A DNA stretch of 64,000 nucleotides from an uncultured Erysipelotrichaceae bacterium (lineage in GTDB: Bacteria; Bacillota_I; Bacilli_A; Erysipelotrichales; Erysipelotrichaceae): contig CAIFEQ010000004.1 in NCBI GenBank assembly GCA_903789495.1, positions 21,141-85,140 on the forward strand, in the 5' to 3' direction. The translations under genes were made by a program, and so were the position numbers. Positions 1-8,318 of this stretch are shown one piece after another (the stretch's first letter is position 1; every line of letters starts with the position of its first letter). Below the pieces are notes generated by a model. The model did not search any database and was not told the DNA's origin. It saw nothing but the letters and a program-made list of their open reading frames with translations.

Positions 1-1772
1 AACTGGAACCGAAGGACCTGCGCGGTCTGCTGCAGGCGGCTCTGGGGGAAAAGGAAGCCGATACGGTCTTCACCAATGCCCAGGTCGTCAATGTCTTCTC
101 CGGGGAAATTCTGCCCGCGGATGTCTATGTCTATGAGGGCTTCATCTGCCATGTGGAATATGCCCATCCCGGCCAGATCGATGTGCCGGTGAAGGAAGTC
201 ATCGACTGCCAGGGGCAGTACCTGATCCCCGGCCTGATCGATGCCCATATGCACATCGAAAGCACCATGCTCACGCCGCGGAACTTCGCCAAGGTCGTTC
301 TGCCCAAGGGCACTACGACCGTCGTGACCGACCCGCATGAGATCGGCAACGTCTTCGGGGTGGACGGCGTGAAGTACATGCATGAATCCTCCGAAGATCT
401 GCCGATGCGCCAGCTGATCTGCATTCCTTCTTCGGTTCCTTCCGTTCCCGGGAAGGAGTATGCCGGCGCGGAGTTCCGGGCCGAGGAAGTGGAAGAACTT
501 GCGAAGCTGGAACGGGTGGTCGGCCTGGCCGAGATCATGAACTTCCTGGGTGTCATCCATGGCGACGAGCGCATGACCAGCGAGATTGCCGTGGCCAGAG
601 CCCATGGCCTGTTCCTGCAGGGACATGCCCCGATGGTGTCCGGAAGAATGCTGTCGGCGTATCTGTGCGGCGGTCCGGAATCGGATCATGAGTCCTCCCT
701 GGCTTCCGAAGCCCTGGAGAAATACCGCAATGGCGTGCGGATCGATCTGCGGGAATCATCGATGACCAAGAATGTCGAAGAACTGATGAAGACCTTCCGG
801 AATGTGCGCTTCCATGACACGCTGGATATCTGCACCGATGACCGCGAGTCGGAAGACCTGCTCACCGTCGGGCATATCAACGATGTCCTGCGCATCGCCA
901 TTCAGAATGGTCTGGATCCGGTCGACGCGGTCAAGTGTGCCACCATCAACAATGCCCGGGAGATCCACATGCAGCACCTGGGCGCCATCGCGCCGGGCTA
1001 TGTGGCAGATCTGTGCGTGCTGCCGGATCTGAAGGCCATGAACATGCACCAGGTCTACTACGGCGGGAAGCTGGTCGCGGAAGACGATCAGCTGGTCGCC
1101 GAGATTCCGGATAAGACCTATCCGATCGAGGATGTCAACTCCCTGAATTTCCGGGATCTGAGCGTCGAGGACTTCGTCCTGAAGGCCCCGATCGAAAACG
1201 GGAAGATCAGAGTCAACTACATCCTGTATACCAAGCCTTACTCGGCGCTGACCGACAAGGCGCAGATGGAAGTGGAAGTCAAAGATGGAAAGGTCATCCT
1301 GCCGGACGAGCAGACCAAGTTTGTCGCGGTGGTCAACCGCTACGGCCTGGATCACATCGCCCTGGCCCTGGTCAAAGGGGTCGGCAATACCTGCGGGGCG
1401 CTGGCCTCGACGGTCTCGCATGACTCCCACAACCTGACCATCGTCTATGAGGATCCGGAAGACGCCGTGCTGTGCACCAATACCCTCAGGGAATGCCATG
1501 GCGGTCTGGTGACCGTCAAGGATCATAAAGTCCTGGCACTCCTGCCGCTGCCCATTGCCGGTCTGCTGTCGAAGGAAGATGCGGCAGGTACCGCAAAGCT
1601 GGCCAATGAGATGAAGAAGGCCGATCGGGAAATCGGCCTGACCCAGATCGAGAACCCGCTGCTGCGGATTGCTACCCTGGCCCTGCCGGTTGCCCCGGCC
1701 ATCAAGATGTCGGATCTGGGCATGATTGATGTGGCAACCCAGGAGATTGTACCGGTCTTTGCCGAAAACTGA
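1..1772 (+). CDS. ade: Adenine deaminase, 5' end outside window
   Basis: Adenine deaminase hydrolyses adenine to hypoxanthine and ammonia in cytosolic purine salvage. The frame is open from base 3, so the true start lies upstream; 589 codons are visible, close to the usual family length of about 570-600, so only a few N-terminal residues can be missing. The amidohydrolase metal site is seen as HMH (visible residues about 82-84) in the context GLIDAHMHIEST, followed by DPHEIGNV near residue 110 and GHAP near 207. The C-terminal third is the Ade-specific domain and ends in a PAIKMSDLG segment typical of the family. No gene overlaps it, and a terminator follows at 1786. A GTG at 153 could be mistaken for a start, but conserved Ade sequence (an FTNAQVVNVFSGE segment) lies upstream of it. 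Confidence 0.95.
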   Translation, partial: LEPKDLRGLLQAALGEKEADTVFTNAQVVNVFSGEILPADVYVYEGFICHVEYAHPGQIDVPVKEVIDCQGQYLIPGLIDAHMHIESTMLTPRNFAKVVLPKGTTTVVTDPHEIGNVFGVDGVKYMHESSEDLPMRQLICIPSSVPSVPGKEYAGAEFRAEEVEELAKLERVVGLAEIMNFLGVIHGDERMTSEIAVARAHGLFLQGHAPMVSGRMLSAYLCGGPESDHESSLASEALEKYRNGVRIDLRESSMTKNVEELMKTFRNVRFHDTLDICTDDRESEDLLTVGHINDVLRIAIQNGLDPVDAVKCATINNAREIHMQHLGAIAPGYVADLCVLPDLKAMNMHQVYYGGKLVAEDDQLVAEIPDKTYPIEDVNSLNFRDLSVEDFVLKAPIENGKIRVNYILYTKPYSALTDKAQMEVEVKDGKVILPDEQTKFVAVVNRYGLDHIALALVKGVGNTCGALASTVSHDSHNLTIVYEDPEDAVLCTNTLRECHGGLVTVKDHKVLALLPLPIAGLLSKEDAAGTAKLANEMKKADREIGLTQIENPLLRIATLALPVAPAIKMSDLGMIDVATQEIVPVFAEN

Positions 1773-1785
1773 ATCTGTACCGAAA

Positions 1786-1813
1786 GGCGGAATCCTCTGG
1801 TTCCGTCTTTTTT
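1786..1813 (+). terminator. Intrinsic terminator after ade
   Basis: A 7-bp stem (1786-1792 with 1801-1807, one G-T pair), an 8-base loop and six Ts directly after it, 14 bases past the ade stop codon. Confidence 0.75.
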
Positions 1814-1837
1814 CAGCATTATTTATTATTTTGTATA

Positions 1838-1867
1838 TTGGATATTGCACAGAAAAGGGTATACACT
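1838..1867 (+). promoter_or_regulatory. Putative promoter of nitrilase gene
   Basis: TTGGAT (1838-1843), 18-base spacer, TACACT (1862-1867). The bases right after the -10, GAGGGCAG, recur immediately after the -10 at 4784 and 19769, which supports this placement. Confidence 0.5.
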
Positions 1868-1904
1868 GAGGGCAGAAGGTACCAGAAAGAAAGGAGAGCA
1901 TCAT

Positions 1905-2834
1905 ATGAAAGATCTGCAGAGCAGCTGCCGCATGGCGGTGGTGCAAATGGAACCGGTCCTCTTTGACAAGAAGGCAAGCCTGGAAAAGGTTCTGGCCAAC
2001 ATCAGGGAAGCGGCCGGCAAGGCCGACTTCATCGTCTTTCCGGAACTGACCATTCCCGGCTATCCCTATGGCATGACGTTCGGCTATACGGTCGGACACC
2101 GGGAAGCCGCCGGCCGGGAAGACTGGAAACGCTACTACGATAATTCTCTGCTGGCCGATGGCAAAGAGTCCAAGGCTCTGGGGCAGGCGGCCAAGGAAGC
2201 GGGCTGCTATCTGTCCATCGGGGTCTCAGAGCGGGATCCGCTCAGCGCCACCCTGTACAATGCCAACTTCCTGTACGGACCCGACGGCACCCTGCTGTCG
2301 GTGCACCGCAAGCTGAAGCCCACCGGAGCGGAGCGCCTGGTCTGGGGCGAAGCCCAGAAGAACTTCTTCCCGGTCGTGGATACCCCGTGGGGTCCGGTCG
2401 GTTCGATGATCTGCTGGGAGAGCTATATGCCGCTGGCCAGAGTGGCTCTGTATCAGAAGGGCATCACCATCTATCTGGCGCCCAACACCAATGACAATCC
2501 GGAGTGGCAGGACAGCGTCCGGCACATTGCCATCGAAGGACACTGCTACTTCATCAATGCGGATCTCTTCTTCCGCAGAGACTCCTATCCGAAGGATCTC
2601 AACGGCATCGACGAGGTCAACCGTCTGCCGGAGATCGCCTGCCGCGGCGGTTCGAGCATCGTCGATCCGTTCGGGCATGAAGTCTGCGGTCCGGTATGGG
2701 ATCAGGAAACGATCCTCTATGCCGACCTGGACATGCAGAAGGTGCCGGCCAGCCGGATGGAATTCGATGCCTGCGGGCATTACTCCAGACCGGATGTCCT
2801 GGATCTGCGGGTCTACGAAGAACCGGAAGACTGA
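1905..2834 (+). CDS. Nitrilase (carbon-nitrogen hydrolase)
   Basis: Member of the nitrilase branch of the carbon-nitrogen hydrolase superfamily, which converts organic nitriles to carboxylic acids plus ammonia. The complete Glu-Lys-Cys triad is visible: E47 in FPELTIPGYPYG, K136 in HRKLKPTGAERLVWG and C170 in ICWESYMPLAR. The CWE-x-YMP and KLKPT-x-ERLVWG contexts are those of true nitrilases rather than amidases or NAD synthetase domains. Length is 309 residues, normal for the family. I chose the ATG at 1905 because AAAGGAGAG stands 7 bases before it; an in-frame TTG at 1845 has no ribosome site. It stands alone between two terminators, next to an SDR gene. Natural substrate cannot be read from sequence; cyanide hydratase/dihydratase activity is an alternative. 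Confidence 0.88.
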   Translation: MKDLQSSCRMAVVQMEPVLFDKKASLEKVLANIREAAGKADFIVFPELTIPGYPYGMTFGYTVGHREAAGREDWKRYYDNSLLADGKESKALGQAAKEAGCYLSIGVSERDPLSATLYNANFLYGPDGTLLSVHRKLKPTGAERLVWGEAQKNFFPVVDTPWGPVGSMICWESYMPLARVALYQKGITIYLAPNTNDNPEWQDSVRHIAIEGHCYFINADLFFRRDSYPKDLNGIDEVNRLPEIACRGGSSIVDPFGHEVCGPVWDQETILYADLDMQKVPASRMEFDACGHYSRPDVLDLRVYEEPED

Positions 2835-2847
2835 ATCAGCCTCCCCG

Positions 2848-2870
2848 CCTCCCGAAAGGGAGGTTTTCTT
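2848..2870 (+). terminator. Intrinsic terminator after nitrilase gene
   Basis: CCTCCC - GAAA - GGGAGG hairpin (2848-2863) with a GNRA-type tetraloop followed by TTTTCTT. Confidence 0.9.
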
Positions 2871-2895
2871 CAGGAAAGATTCATCGGGAATTAAC

Positions 2896-2923
2896 TTGAC
2901 AGCAACTTCACATATACTATAAC
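2896..2923 (+). promoter_or_regulatory. Promoter of SDR gene
   Basis: Consensus -35 TTGACA (2896-2901), 16-base spacer, TATAAC (2918-2923), 45 bases before the SDR start. Confidence 0.75.
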
Positions 2924-2967
2924 GAAGACGAAAGGCATGGAAAAACATGCCTGAAGGAGGAATACAA

Positions 2968-3759
2968 ATGGATTTTGGTCTGAAGGATCGGGTTGTCATC
3001 ATCACCGGTGCCGCCAGCGGTATCGGCAAGGCCTGTGCCGAAGAGTATGCCGGCGAAGGTGCCTGTCTGGCCCTGGCGGACATCAATGAGGAAGGCCTGA
3101 AAGCCGTCAAAGCCTCACTGCCGCAGAACAAAGTGTATATCGAGAAGGTTGACGTCACGGATGCCAAGGCCTGCCAGGCGTTTGTTGAGCATGTGGCGAA
3201 GGAATACGGGCACATCGATGTGCTGGTGAACAATGCCGGCACCGCCAGGATGGGCGACCTGGCCACCTTCCCGGAGGAAACCTTCCGCAAACACAGCGAA
3301 CTGATGCTGTATGCACCGGTGCGCATGATTCAGCTGTGCATCCCGTATTTCAAGAAGAACGGCTGGGGCAGCATTGTGACGGTTGCCTCGATGTTTGGCA
3401 AGCAGCCGGGCGGGCTGTTAAGCTATGATGCGATCAAGGCGGCCGACATCATGATCGACAAGGACTTCTCCAACTACTGCGCACCGTTCAACGTCAATGT
3501 GAACTCGGTCTGCCCGGGGCCGGTCGACACGCCACTGTGGCATGCGCCGGGTCAGCTGGGTGACCAGCTGGCGGCCATCACCGGCAAGTCAAGGGATGAA
3601 TCCATTGAGTGGTTTGCCAAGACCAACATTCCGATGCAGCGGTATGCCACGGCCAAGGAGATCGCCGACTGCGCGGTCTGGCTGACCTCCGAACCGGCCC
3701 ACTACATTACCGGCATCGCCGTGAATGTGGATGGCGGCATGGTCAAGACCACCGTATAA
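2968..3759 (+). CDS. Short-chain dehydrogenase/reductase (SDR)
   Basis: Classical NAD(P)-dependent SDR of 263 residues, interconverting an alcohol and a ketone on an unidentified substrate. The cofactor motif TGAASGIG lies near residues 12-19, the NNAG motif near 90, and the catalytic residues S141, Y153 and K157 (SYDAIKAAD) are intact; the C-terminus VNVDGGM is also typical. The ATG at 2968 is preceded by GAAGGAGG at 8 bases; an ATG 21 bases upstream is in frame but lacks a ribosome site. It has its own strong promoter and a terminator, so it is monocistronic, and it faces the convergent LysR gene. A 3-oxoacyl-ACP reductase (FabG) role is less likely because no fatty-acid genes are near. Confidence 0.88.
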   Translation: MDFGLKDRVVIITGAASGIGKACAEEYAGEGACLALADINEEGLKAVKASLPQNKVYIEKVDVTDAKACQAFVEHVAKEYGHIDVLVNNAGTARMGDLATFPEETFRKHSELMLYAPVRMIQLCIPYFKKNGWGSIVTVASMFGKQPGGLLSYDAIKAADIMIDKDFSNYCAPFNVNVNSVCPGPVDTPLWHAPGQLGDQLAAITGKSRDESIEWFAKTNIPMQRYATAKEIADCAVWLTSEPAHYITGIAVNVDGGMVKTTV

Positions 3760-3775
3760 TTTGCAGTATATAAAG

Positions 3776-3815
3776 CACCGGCTTCTGTCTGCATGGACAG
3801 CGCCGGTGTTTTCTT
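3776..3815 (+). terminator. Intrinsic terminator between SDR and convergent lysR
   Basis: CACCGGC (3776-3782) pairs with GCCGGTG (3802-3808), with an inner CTGTC/GACAG stem, followed by TTTTCTT. May also act weakly on the other strand for the LysR gene. Confidence 0.85.
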
Positions 3816-3822
3816 CTGCCTT

Positions 3823-4710
3823 TCAGGCTCCCTGGTGCATGCGCAGGATCTCTTCTGCCGCTTCCTGCACGGCAGAGTCCGCATCGCTGTTCCAGGCCAG
3901 GTTGATCACGATCTCGATGGGCGGGTTCAGGGGAATGGCGGTGACGTCCTGCAGGTAGCTGTTCTCGACCGTCCTGCGGGCCAGGAAACCGACCGCCAGA
4001 CCGCATCTGGCCGCCTGCAGCACAGCATCGGGCTGGGAGGTGCCGCCGATGATGTGGGGATGGAGATTGTTCTGGGCAAACTGGCGCATCATGTAGGCAT
4101 AGTGATACGTATGCTTGCCGCTGACCAGGACATTCTCGCCATCCAGGTCTTTCAGAGTAAGGGAATGCCGGGCCGCCAGCGGGTGATGGCTGTTGACGAT
4201 CACCATCAGGGGACTGCGGTCCCAGATGCGTGCCAGAAAGCCCTCTTCCCGGGTGCCCTGTTCGTGATAGTTGCCGGTGATGAAGGCCATGTCCAGTTCC
4301 CTGTTCTTGAGCATGGCCAGCAGATCCACCGAACCGCCGATCTGGAACTCCAGCTCGGCCCCGGGGTACAGGGTGGTGTACAGACGCAGCACATCCGGCA
4401 CGCCGTGTCCCGTAAAGGTCCAGAACAGACCGATCCGCAGCCGGGTGCGGTCGTGGCGGGCGGCCAGGTCCTGCAGAGCGGCATTCCATTCCTGCATGAT
4501 CTTCTCGGCGTGCTCGACAAAGGCCTGTCCGGCCGGGGTCAGCTCCACCTGATGGGGACTGCGCACAAACAGCTGGGTGCCGAGCTCTTCCTCCACCCGC
4601 TGGATCTGCTGGGAGAGGGTCGGCTGGGTGATGTAGAGAATCTTGGCTGCCCGGGTATAGTTCTTCGTCGAAGCCAGGGTCAGCACATAGCGGAGCTGCT
4701 GGATTTTCAT
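3823..4710 (-). CDS. LysR-family transcriptional regulator
   Basis: LysR-type regulator of 295 residues: N-terminal winged helix-turn-helix (MKIQQLRYVLTLA..., with the TQPTLSQQIQRVEEELG recognition region near residues 25-45) and a C-terminal periplasmic-binding-protein-like effector domain. It is divergent from the FAD oxidoreductase-SLC13-YczE operon with 100 bases between starts, the classical arrangement in which a LysR protein activates its neighbour in response to a small ligand, often the pathway substrate. The start at 4710 gives the normal LysR N-terminus; the frame remains open further upstream into the neighbouring gene, but that part is antisense noise. The effector domain gives no clear ligand. 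Confidence 0.93.
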   Translation of the reverse strand: MKIQQLRYVLTLASTKNYTRAAKILYITQPTLSQQIQRVEEELGTQLFVRSPHQVELTPAGQAFVEHAEKIMQEWNAALQDLAARHDRTRLRIGLFWTFTGHGVPDVLRLYTTLYPGAELEFQIGGSVDLLAMLKNRELDMAFITGNYHEQGTREEGFLARIWDRSPLMVIVNSHHPLAARHSLTLKDLDGENVLVSGKHTYHYAYMMRQFAQNNLHPHIIGGTSQPDAVLQAARCGLAVGFLARRTVENSYLQDVTAIPLNPPIEIVINLAWNSDADSAVQEAAEEILRMHQGA

Positions 4711-4810
4711 GTCTTTATTATAGACAATATTTATTACAAAAAATGATTTATCAATTTCCAAAATGACAGCGCATTCACTATGCTGAGGGCAGAAAGAACG
4801 GGAGAGGATC
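4711..4810. promoter_or_regulatory. Divergent lysR / FAD-oxidoreductase control region
   Basis: AT-rich 100-base gap. A -10 TATGCT (4779-4784) followed by GAGGGCAG serves the rightward operon; the -35 match is poor, consistent with activator dependence. The AATATTTATTA stretch (4726-4738) is a possible LysR T-N11-A site but I cannot fix the exact operator. Confidence 0.5.
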
Positions 4811-6064
4811 ATGAAGAAAGAAAATTTTGATGTCGTGGTAGCGGGCGGCGGCAGTGCCGGCATCGCCGCTGCCATCGGCGCATCCCGCACCGGGGCAAGG
4901 GTCCTGCTGGTGGAACGCAGCCAGGCCTTCGGCGGCCAGGCCGTCAATTCCTGGATCAGTGCCTACTGCGGTTTCTACTCCAAGGGCAGTGCCCCGCAGC
5001 AGGTCGTCTACGGCATCGGCGACGAAGTGCTGCAGCGCCTGAAAGCCCATGGCGAAAACATCGCGCCGACCATCAACCCCAGCACCCACAACGCGTCCAT
5101 CCGCTTCCGGCCGGTCGTTCTGGCCCGGGTCCTGGATGAGCTGATGCTGGATTCCCGGGTGGACTACCGCCTGGCCACCTCCCTGATCGCCGCCACGCGC
5201 GGCCAGGACGGCAGGCTGCAGTCGGTACTCATTCAGGACGATGAAGAGACGGTGGAAGTCAGCGCCAAGGCCTTCGTGGATGCCACGGGCAATGCCAACC
5301 TGGTTCACCTGGCCGGCCTGCCCACGAACTGGGGCGGGGAACAGGGGGAAGTCCAGCAGGCTTCTCTGTCCTGCCTGATCGACGGTCTGCCCGCCCGGGA
5401 ATTCTCCGTGGATGAACTGAGCAAGGCCATCCGCGCGGGAAGAGAGAACGGCATTGAAGGACTCGACGTCGACCGCGGCATGATCGTCAAGGTGCCGGAA
5501 GATTCCTATGGCTTCCTGACCATGCCCAGCATTGAACCGGAAAACTTCGGCGGGAAGAACCTGACGAAGAACATGATGACGCTGCGCACCAAAGCCTGGC
5601 ACTATGTGCAGGCCTTAAGCACGTATCATCCCGATCTCGGCCATGCGAAACTGCTGGCCACCTCGCCGATTCTCGGCTACCGGGAAGGCAGACGCCTGCA
5701 AGGCATCAAGACCATTACCGGCGAAGATGCCGCGGCCTGCCGCAAGGATCCGCATACGATCGGCCGGGCCGGCTGGCCGTTTGAACTGCACAGTGCCAAC
5801 GGCATGAGCTTCAAACAGATCAAGGAAAACGACTGGTATGACATTCCGGCCGAGGCGCTGATGAGCAGGGACTGCGCTAACCTGTATGGGGCAGGCCGTC
5901 TGGTCTCAACCGATCATCTGGCCATGGCCTCCATCCGGGTCATGGGCACCGGCTTTGCCAGCGGGCACGGGGCCGGCATTCTGGCCGCCCAGTACGCCGC
6001 CGACGGCCAGACGGACATCGAAAAAGTACAGAAGATCTTAAAAGAGCAGAATGCGCTGCTCTGA
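4811..6064 (+). CDS. FAD-dependent oxidoreductase (FAD_oxidored family)
   Basis: Flavoprotein of 417 residues resembling Pfam FAD_oxidored (PF12831). The dinucleotide-binding motif GGGSAG (near residues 12-17), the E at the end of the second strand (LLVERS), and GGQAVNSWISAYCGFY follow in family order. A second FAD contact region near the C-terminus reads LYGAGRLVSTD...ASIRVMGTGFASG. No FMN-binding, heme or signal sequence is present, so it should be cytosolic and take electrons from a soluble donor. GGGAGAGG precedes the ATG. First gene of an operon with an SLC13 transporter (19 bases downstream) and a YczE-like protein, divergent from a LysR regulator. A paralogous protein with the same SLC13 partner lies at 50313. 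Substrate unknown. Confidence 0.85.
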   Translation: MKKENFDVVVAGGGSAGIAAAIGASRTGARVLLVERSQAFGGQAVNSWISAYCGFYSKGSAPQQVVYGIGDEVLQRLKAHGENIAPTINPSTHNASIRFRPVVLARVLDELMLDSRVDYRLATSLIAATRGQDGRLQSVLIQDDEETVEVSAKAFVDATGNANLVHLAGLPTNWGGEQGEVQQASLSCLIDGLPAREFSVDELSKAIRAGRENGIEGLDVDRGMIVKVPEDSYGFLTMPSIEPENFGGKNLTKNMMTLRTKAWHYVQALSTYHPDLGHAKLLATSPILGYREGRRLQGIKTITGEDAAACRKDPHTIGRAGWPFELHSANGMSFKQIKENDWYDIPAEALMSRDCANLYGAGRLVSTDHLAMASIRVMGTGFASGHGAGILAAQYAADGQTDIEKVQKILKEQNALL

Positions 6065-6082
6065 AGAAATGGGGGAGTCCAT

Positions 6083-7558
6083 ATGTCTGAATCCATAAAG
6101 GCATCCGTCCGCAAGCATTATCTGACTGTCTGCATTGCCCTGGCCTTCATGTTCCTGTTCCGCTTTGTGCCGGCGATTCCCGGCCTTTCCGCTTCGGCCA
6201 TGCAGGTGCTGGGCATCTTCATCGGGGTGCTGATTCTCTGGCTGAAGATCTCCATCAGCTGGCCTTCGGTCCTGCTGATTGTCGCCCTGGGCTTTGTGCC
6301 GGAACTGAAGTATTCCACCATCCTGTCCGGTTCCTACGGCGGCGGGACCTTCGTGTTCCTGATGTTCACGTTTGCCCTGACTTATGCCTTAAGCCAGACT
6401 TCGTATATCAAGCGCATTGCCATTGCGTTCATCACCTCCCGGTTCGCCCAGAAGGGCGCCTGGCGGTTTATCACCCTGTACTGTGCGTCTATCCTGTTCA
6501 TCGGGATGTTCGTATCGCCGACGGTGCTGTTCTTCGTCTATCTGCCGATTGTGGAAGAGATCTACTCCATCCTCGGCCTGAAGAAGGACGACGGCTTTGC
6601 GGCGGTGCTGATGATGAGCACGGTCATCATGTGCGGCATTTCCTCCGGCATGACGCCGATCAGCCATGTCTTCCCGATCCTGGCCCTGAATGCCTATGAG
6701 ACGGCCTACAATACCCAGATCTCCTATGCCTACTTCATGGGTATCGGCATTCCCTGCGGCCTGATCACCGCCATCCTGGTCATCCTGGTCTTCCGCTTCC
6801 TGCTGCACCCGGATACCAGTGCGTTTGCCAACTTCGATGCCGAGGCCTTCACCAAGGATCAGAAGCCGGTGACCAAGGATGAAAAGACAGTGCTCACGGT
6901 CTTCATCATCGTGGTCCTGCTTTGGGTCCTGCCCGGCATGCTCAACAGTGCGCTGCCGGACGGCATCCTGAAGACCATCTGCACCAAGATCTCTTCCATG
7001 GGCACGGCCTTCCCGCCGATGGCGGGCCTGGTCACCCTGTGCATTCTGACCGGGGAAGACGGCAAGCCGCTGCTGAACTTCAGTGAAGCCTTCTCCAAGG
7101 GTATCAGCTGGCCGGCCGTCATCATGTGTGCCGGTACCGCTGCCCTGGGTTCCGCGCTCACCAATGAGGATATCGGCATCACCCTGTGGCTGTCCTCGGC
7201 TCTGTCGCCGGCGCTGTCCAGCATGCCGGTCACCCTGATGATCTTCATCTTCTGCTTCTGGGCTGCGCTGCAGACCAACCTGTCGTCCAACAACGTCACC
7301 GCAACCGTGGTCGCAACTGCTGCGGTTGCCGTGACCGGTTCCATGACCAGCGTGAATACCATGGGCCTGGTCGTGCTGATCGGCATGATGTCGGCCTATG
7401 CGTTTGCCACGCCGCCTGCCATGCCCTGCGTGGCGGTAGCGGGTTCCTCTGGCTGGACGAATACCACCCAGATGATGAAGTATGGCTTCATTGCCATGAT
7501 CATCTCGGTTGTCATCTTCACCTTTGCCGGCTATCCGATTTCCCTGGCTCTGCTCTGA
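6083..7558 (+). CDS. SLC13/DASS-type anion:sodium symporter
   Basis: Polytopic membrane protein of 491 residues resembling the divalent-anion:Na+ symporter (SLC13/DASS, CitT/ArsB superfamily) that imports dicarboxylates, tricarboxylates or sulfate. About 11-12 hydrophobic segments are visible. The two inverted-repeat substrate/sodium loops are recognisable as SSGMTPISH (near residue 190) and TNLSSNNVTATV (near residue 410). GGGGGAG precedes the ATG at 6083. It sits between the FAD oxidoreductase (19-base gap) and the YczE-like gene (3-base gap), so the three are probably co-transcribed; transport of the flavoenzyme's substrate or product is the natural inference. The paralogue at 51581 has the same neighbour. 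Exact anion cannot be deduced. Confidence 0.87.
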   Translation: MSESIKASVRKHYLTVCIALAFMFLFRFVPAIPGLSASAMQVLGIFIGVLILWLKISISWPSVLLIVALGFVPELKYSTILSGSYGGGTFVFLMFTFALTYALSQTSYIKRIAIAFITSRFAQKGAWRFITLYCASILFIGMFVSPTVLFFVYLPIVEEIYSILGLKKDDGFAAVLMMSTVIMCGISSGMTPISHVFPILALNAYETAYNTQISYAYFMGIGIPCGLITAILVILVFRFLLHPDTSAFANFDAEAFTKDQKPVTKDEKTVLTVFIIVVLLWVLPGMLNSALPDGILKTICTKISSMGTAFPPMAGLVTLCILTGEDGKPLLNFSEAFSKGISWPAVIMCAGTAALGSALTNEDIGITLWLSSALSPALSSMPVTLMIFIFCFWAALQTNLSSNNVTATVVATAAVAVTGSMTSVNTMGLVVLIGMMSAYAFATPPAMPCVAVAGSSGWTNTTQMMKYGFIAMIISVVIFTFAGYPISLALL

Positions 7559-7561
7559 GTC

Positions 7562-8245
7562 ATGAAGCGGCAGATTTCCTGTGAATGGACATGGCTGGCA
7601 GCGCTGCTGATCAACAGCTTTGCCATCACCATTCTGGTGAGATCCTCGTTTGGCATCTCCACGCTGAGTTCCCTGCCCCTGGTCCTGTACGAGATCTTTC
7701 CCGTCCTGTCCTTCGGCATGACGAACTTCCTGGTTCAGACCGTCCTGCTGGTGGCAGTGATGGCCATCACCAGGCAGCCCAAGGTCTCCTATCTCTTCAG
7801 CTTTCTGATCTCATTTGTCTTCGGACTGCTGATTGACCTCATGGGCGTCCTGACGGCGGGCTGGCCGCATACGCTGGCCTTCCGGATCTTTCTGTTCCTG
7901 GCCGGCTGGGGGCTGATCTCCCTGGGCGGGGCGATGTTCGTGCTGTCCCGGCTGCCCCTGATGCCCTTTGACTGTGCGGTCCGGGATCTGGCGGTATACC
8001 TGCATAGGCCGGTGCGGCCCATCAAGACCCTGCTGGATCTGCTGTTTGTGACCTCCGCGGCATTACTGAGCGTGCATTTTCTGAAGACTCTGGTCGGTAT
8101 CGGCGTCGGCACCCTGATCATGGCAGGCAGTACCGGCACCCTGGTGCAGTTCTTCATCGATCTGCTGCAGAGCCATGCCGATTTTGTGTGTACCACCTCT
8201 TTGGGCAGAAAGCTGGCCGCGATCGCGGCCATCCAGCCCCGTTGA
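7562..8245 (+). CDS. YczE/YyaS-like integral membrane protein
   Basis: Small membrane protein of 227 residues with five to six hydrophobic segments, similar to the YczE/YyaS/YitT-related group (DUF6198-like) whose biochemical role is unknown. Its ATG is 3 bases after the SLC13 stop codon, so translation is probably coupled. The middle holds a short LSRLPLMPFD loop and the C-terminus a charged cytoplasmic tail ending in IQPR. It is the last gene of the LysR-controlled operon; a terminator follows 8 bases after the stop. It is absent from the second FAD-oxidoreductase/SLC13 pair at 50.3 kb, so it is not an obligatory partner. Confidence 0.72.
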   Translation: MKRQISCEWTWLAALLINSFAITILVRSSFGISTLSSLPLVLYEIFPVLSFGMTNFLVQTVLLVAVMAITRQPKVSYLFSFLISFVFGLLIDLMGVLTAGWPHTLAFRIFLFLAGWGLISLGGAMFVLSRLPLMPFDCAVRDLAVYLHRPVRPIKTLLDLLFVTSAALLSVHFLKTLVGIGVGTLIMAGSTGTLVQFFIDLLQSHADFVCTTSLGRKLAAIAAIQPR

Positions 8246-8253
8246 TCCTGAAA

Positions 8254-8281
8254 GGCACCCGCGTGCGGCGGATGCCTTTTT
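8254..8281 (+). terminator. Intrinsic terminator after YczE-like gene
   Basis: GGCA..CCGC stem (8254-8262) pairing with GCGG..TGCC (ending 8276) and followed by TTTTT. Confidence 0.75.
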
Positions 8282-8318
8282 GATTGCAGCAAATCACGGC
8301 CTGTATCCAGGCTGTCGC

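Noticed and set aside
153..1772. GTG at 153 as the start of adenine deaminase
   Set aside because: Conserved Ade sequence continues upstream in the same frame to the window edge.
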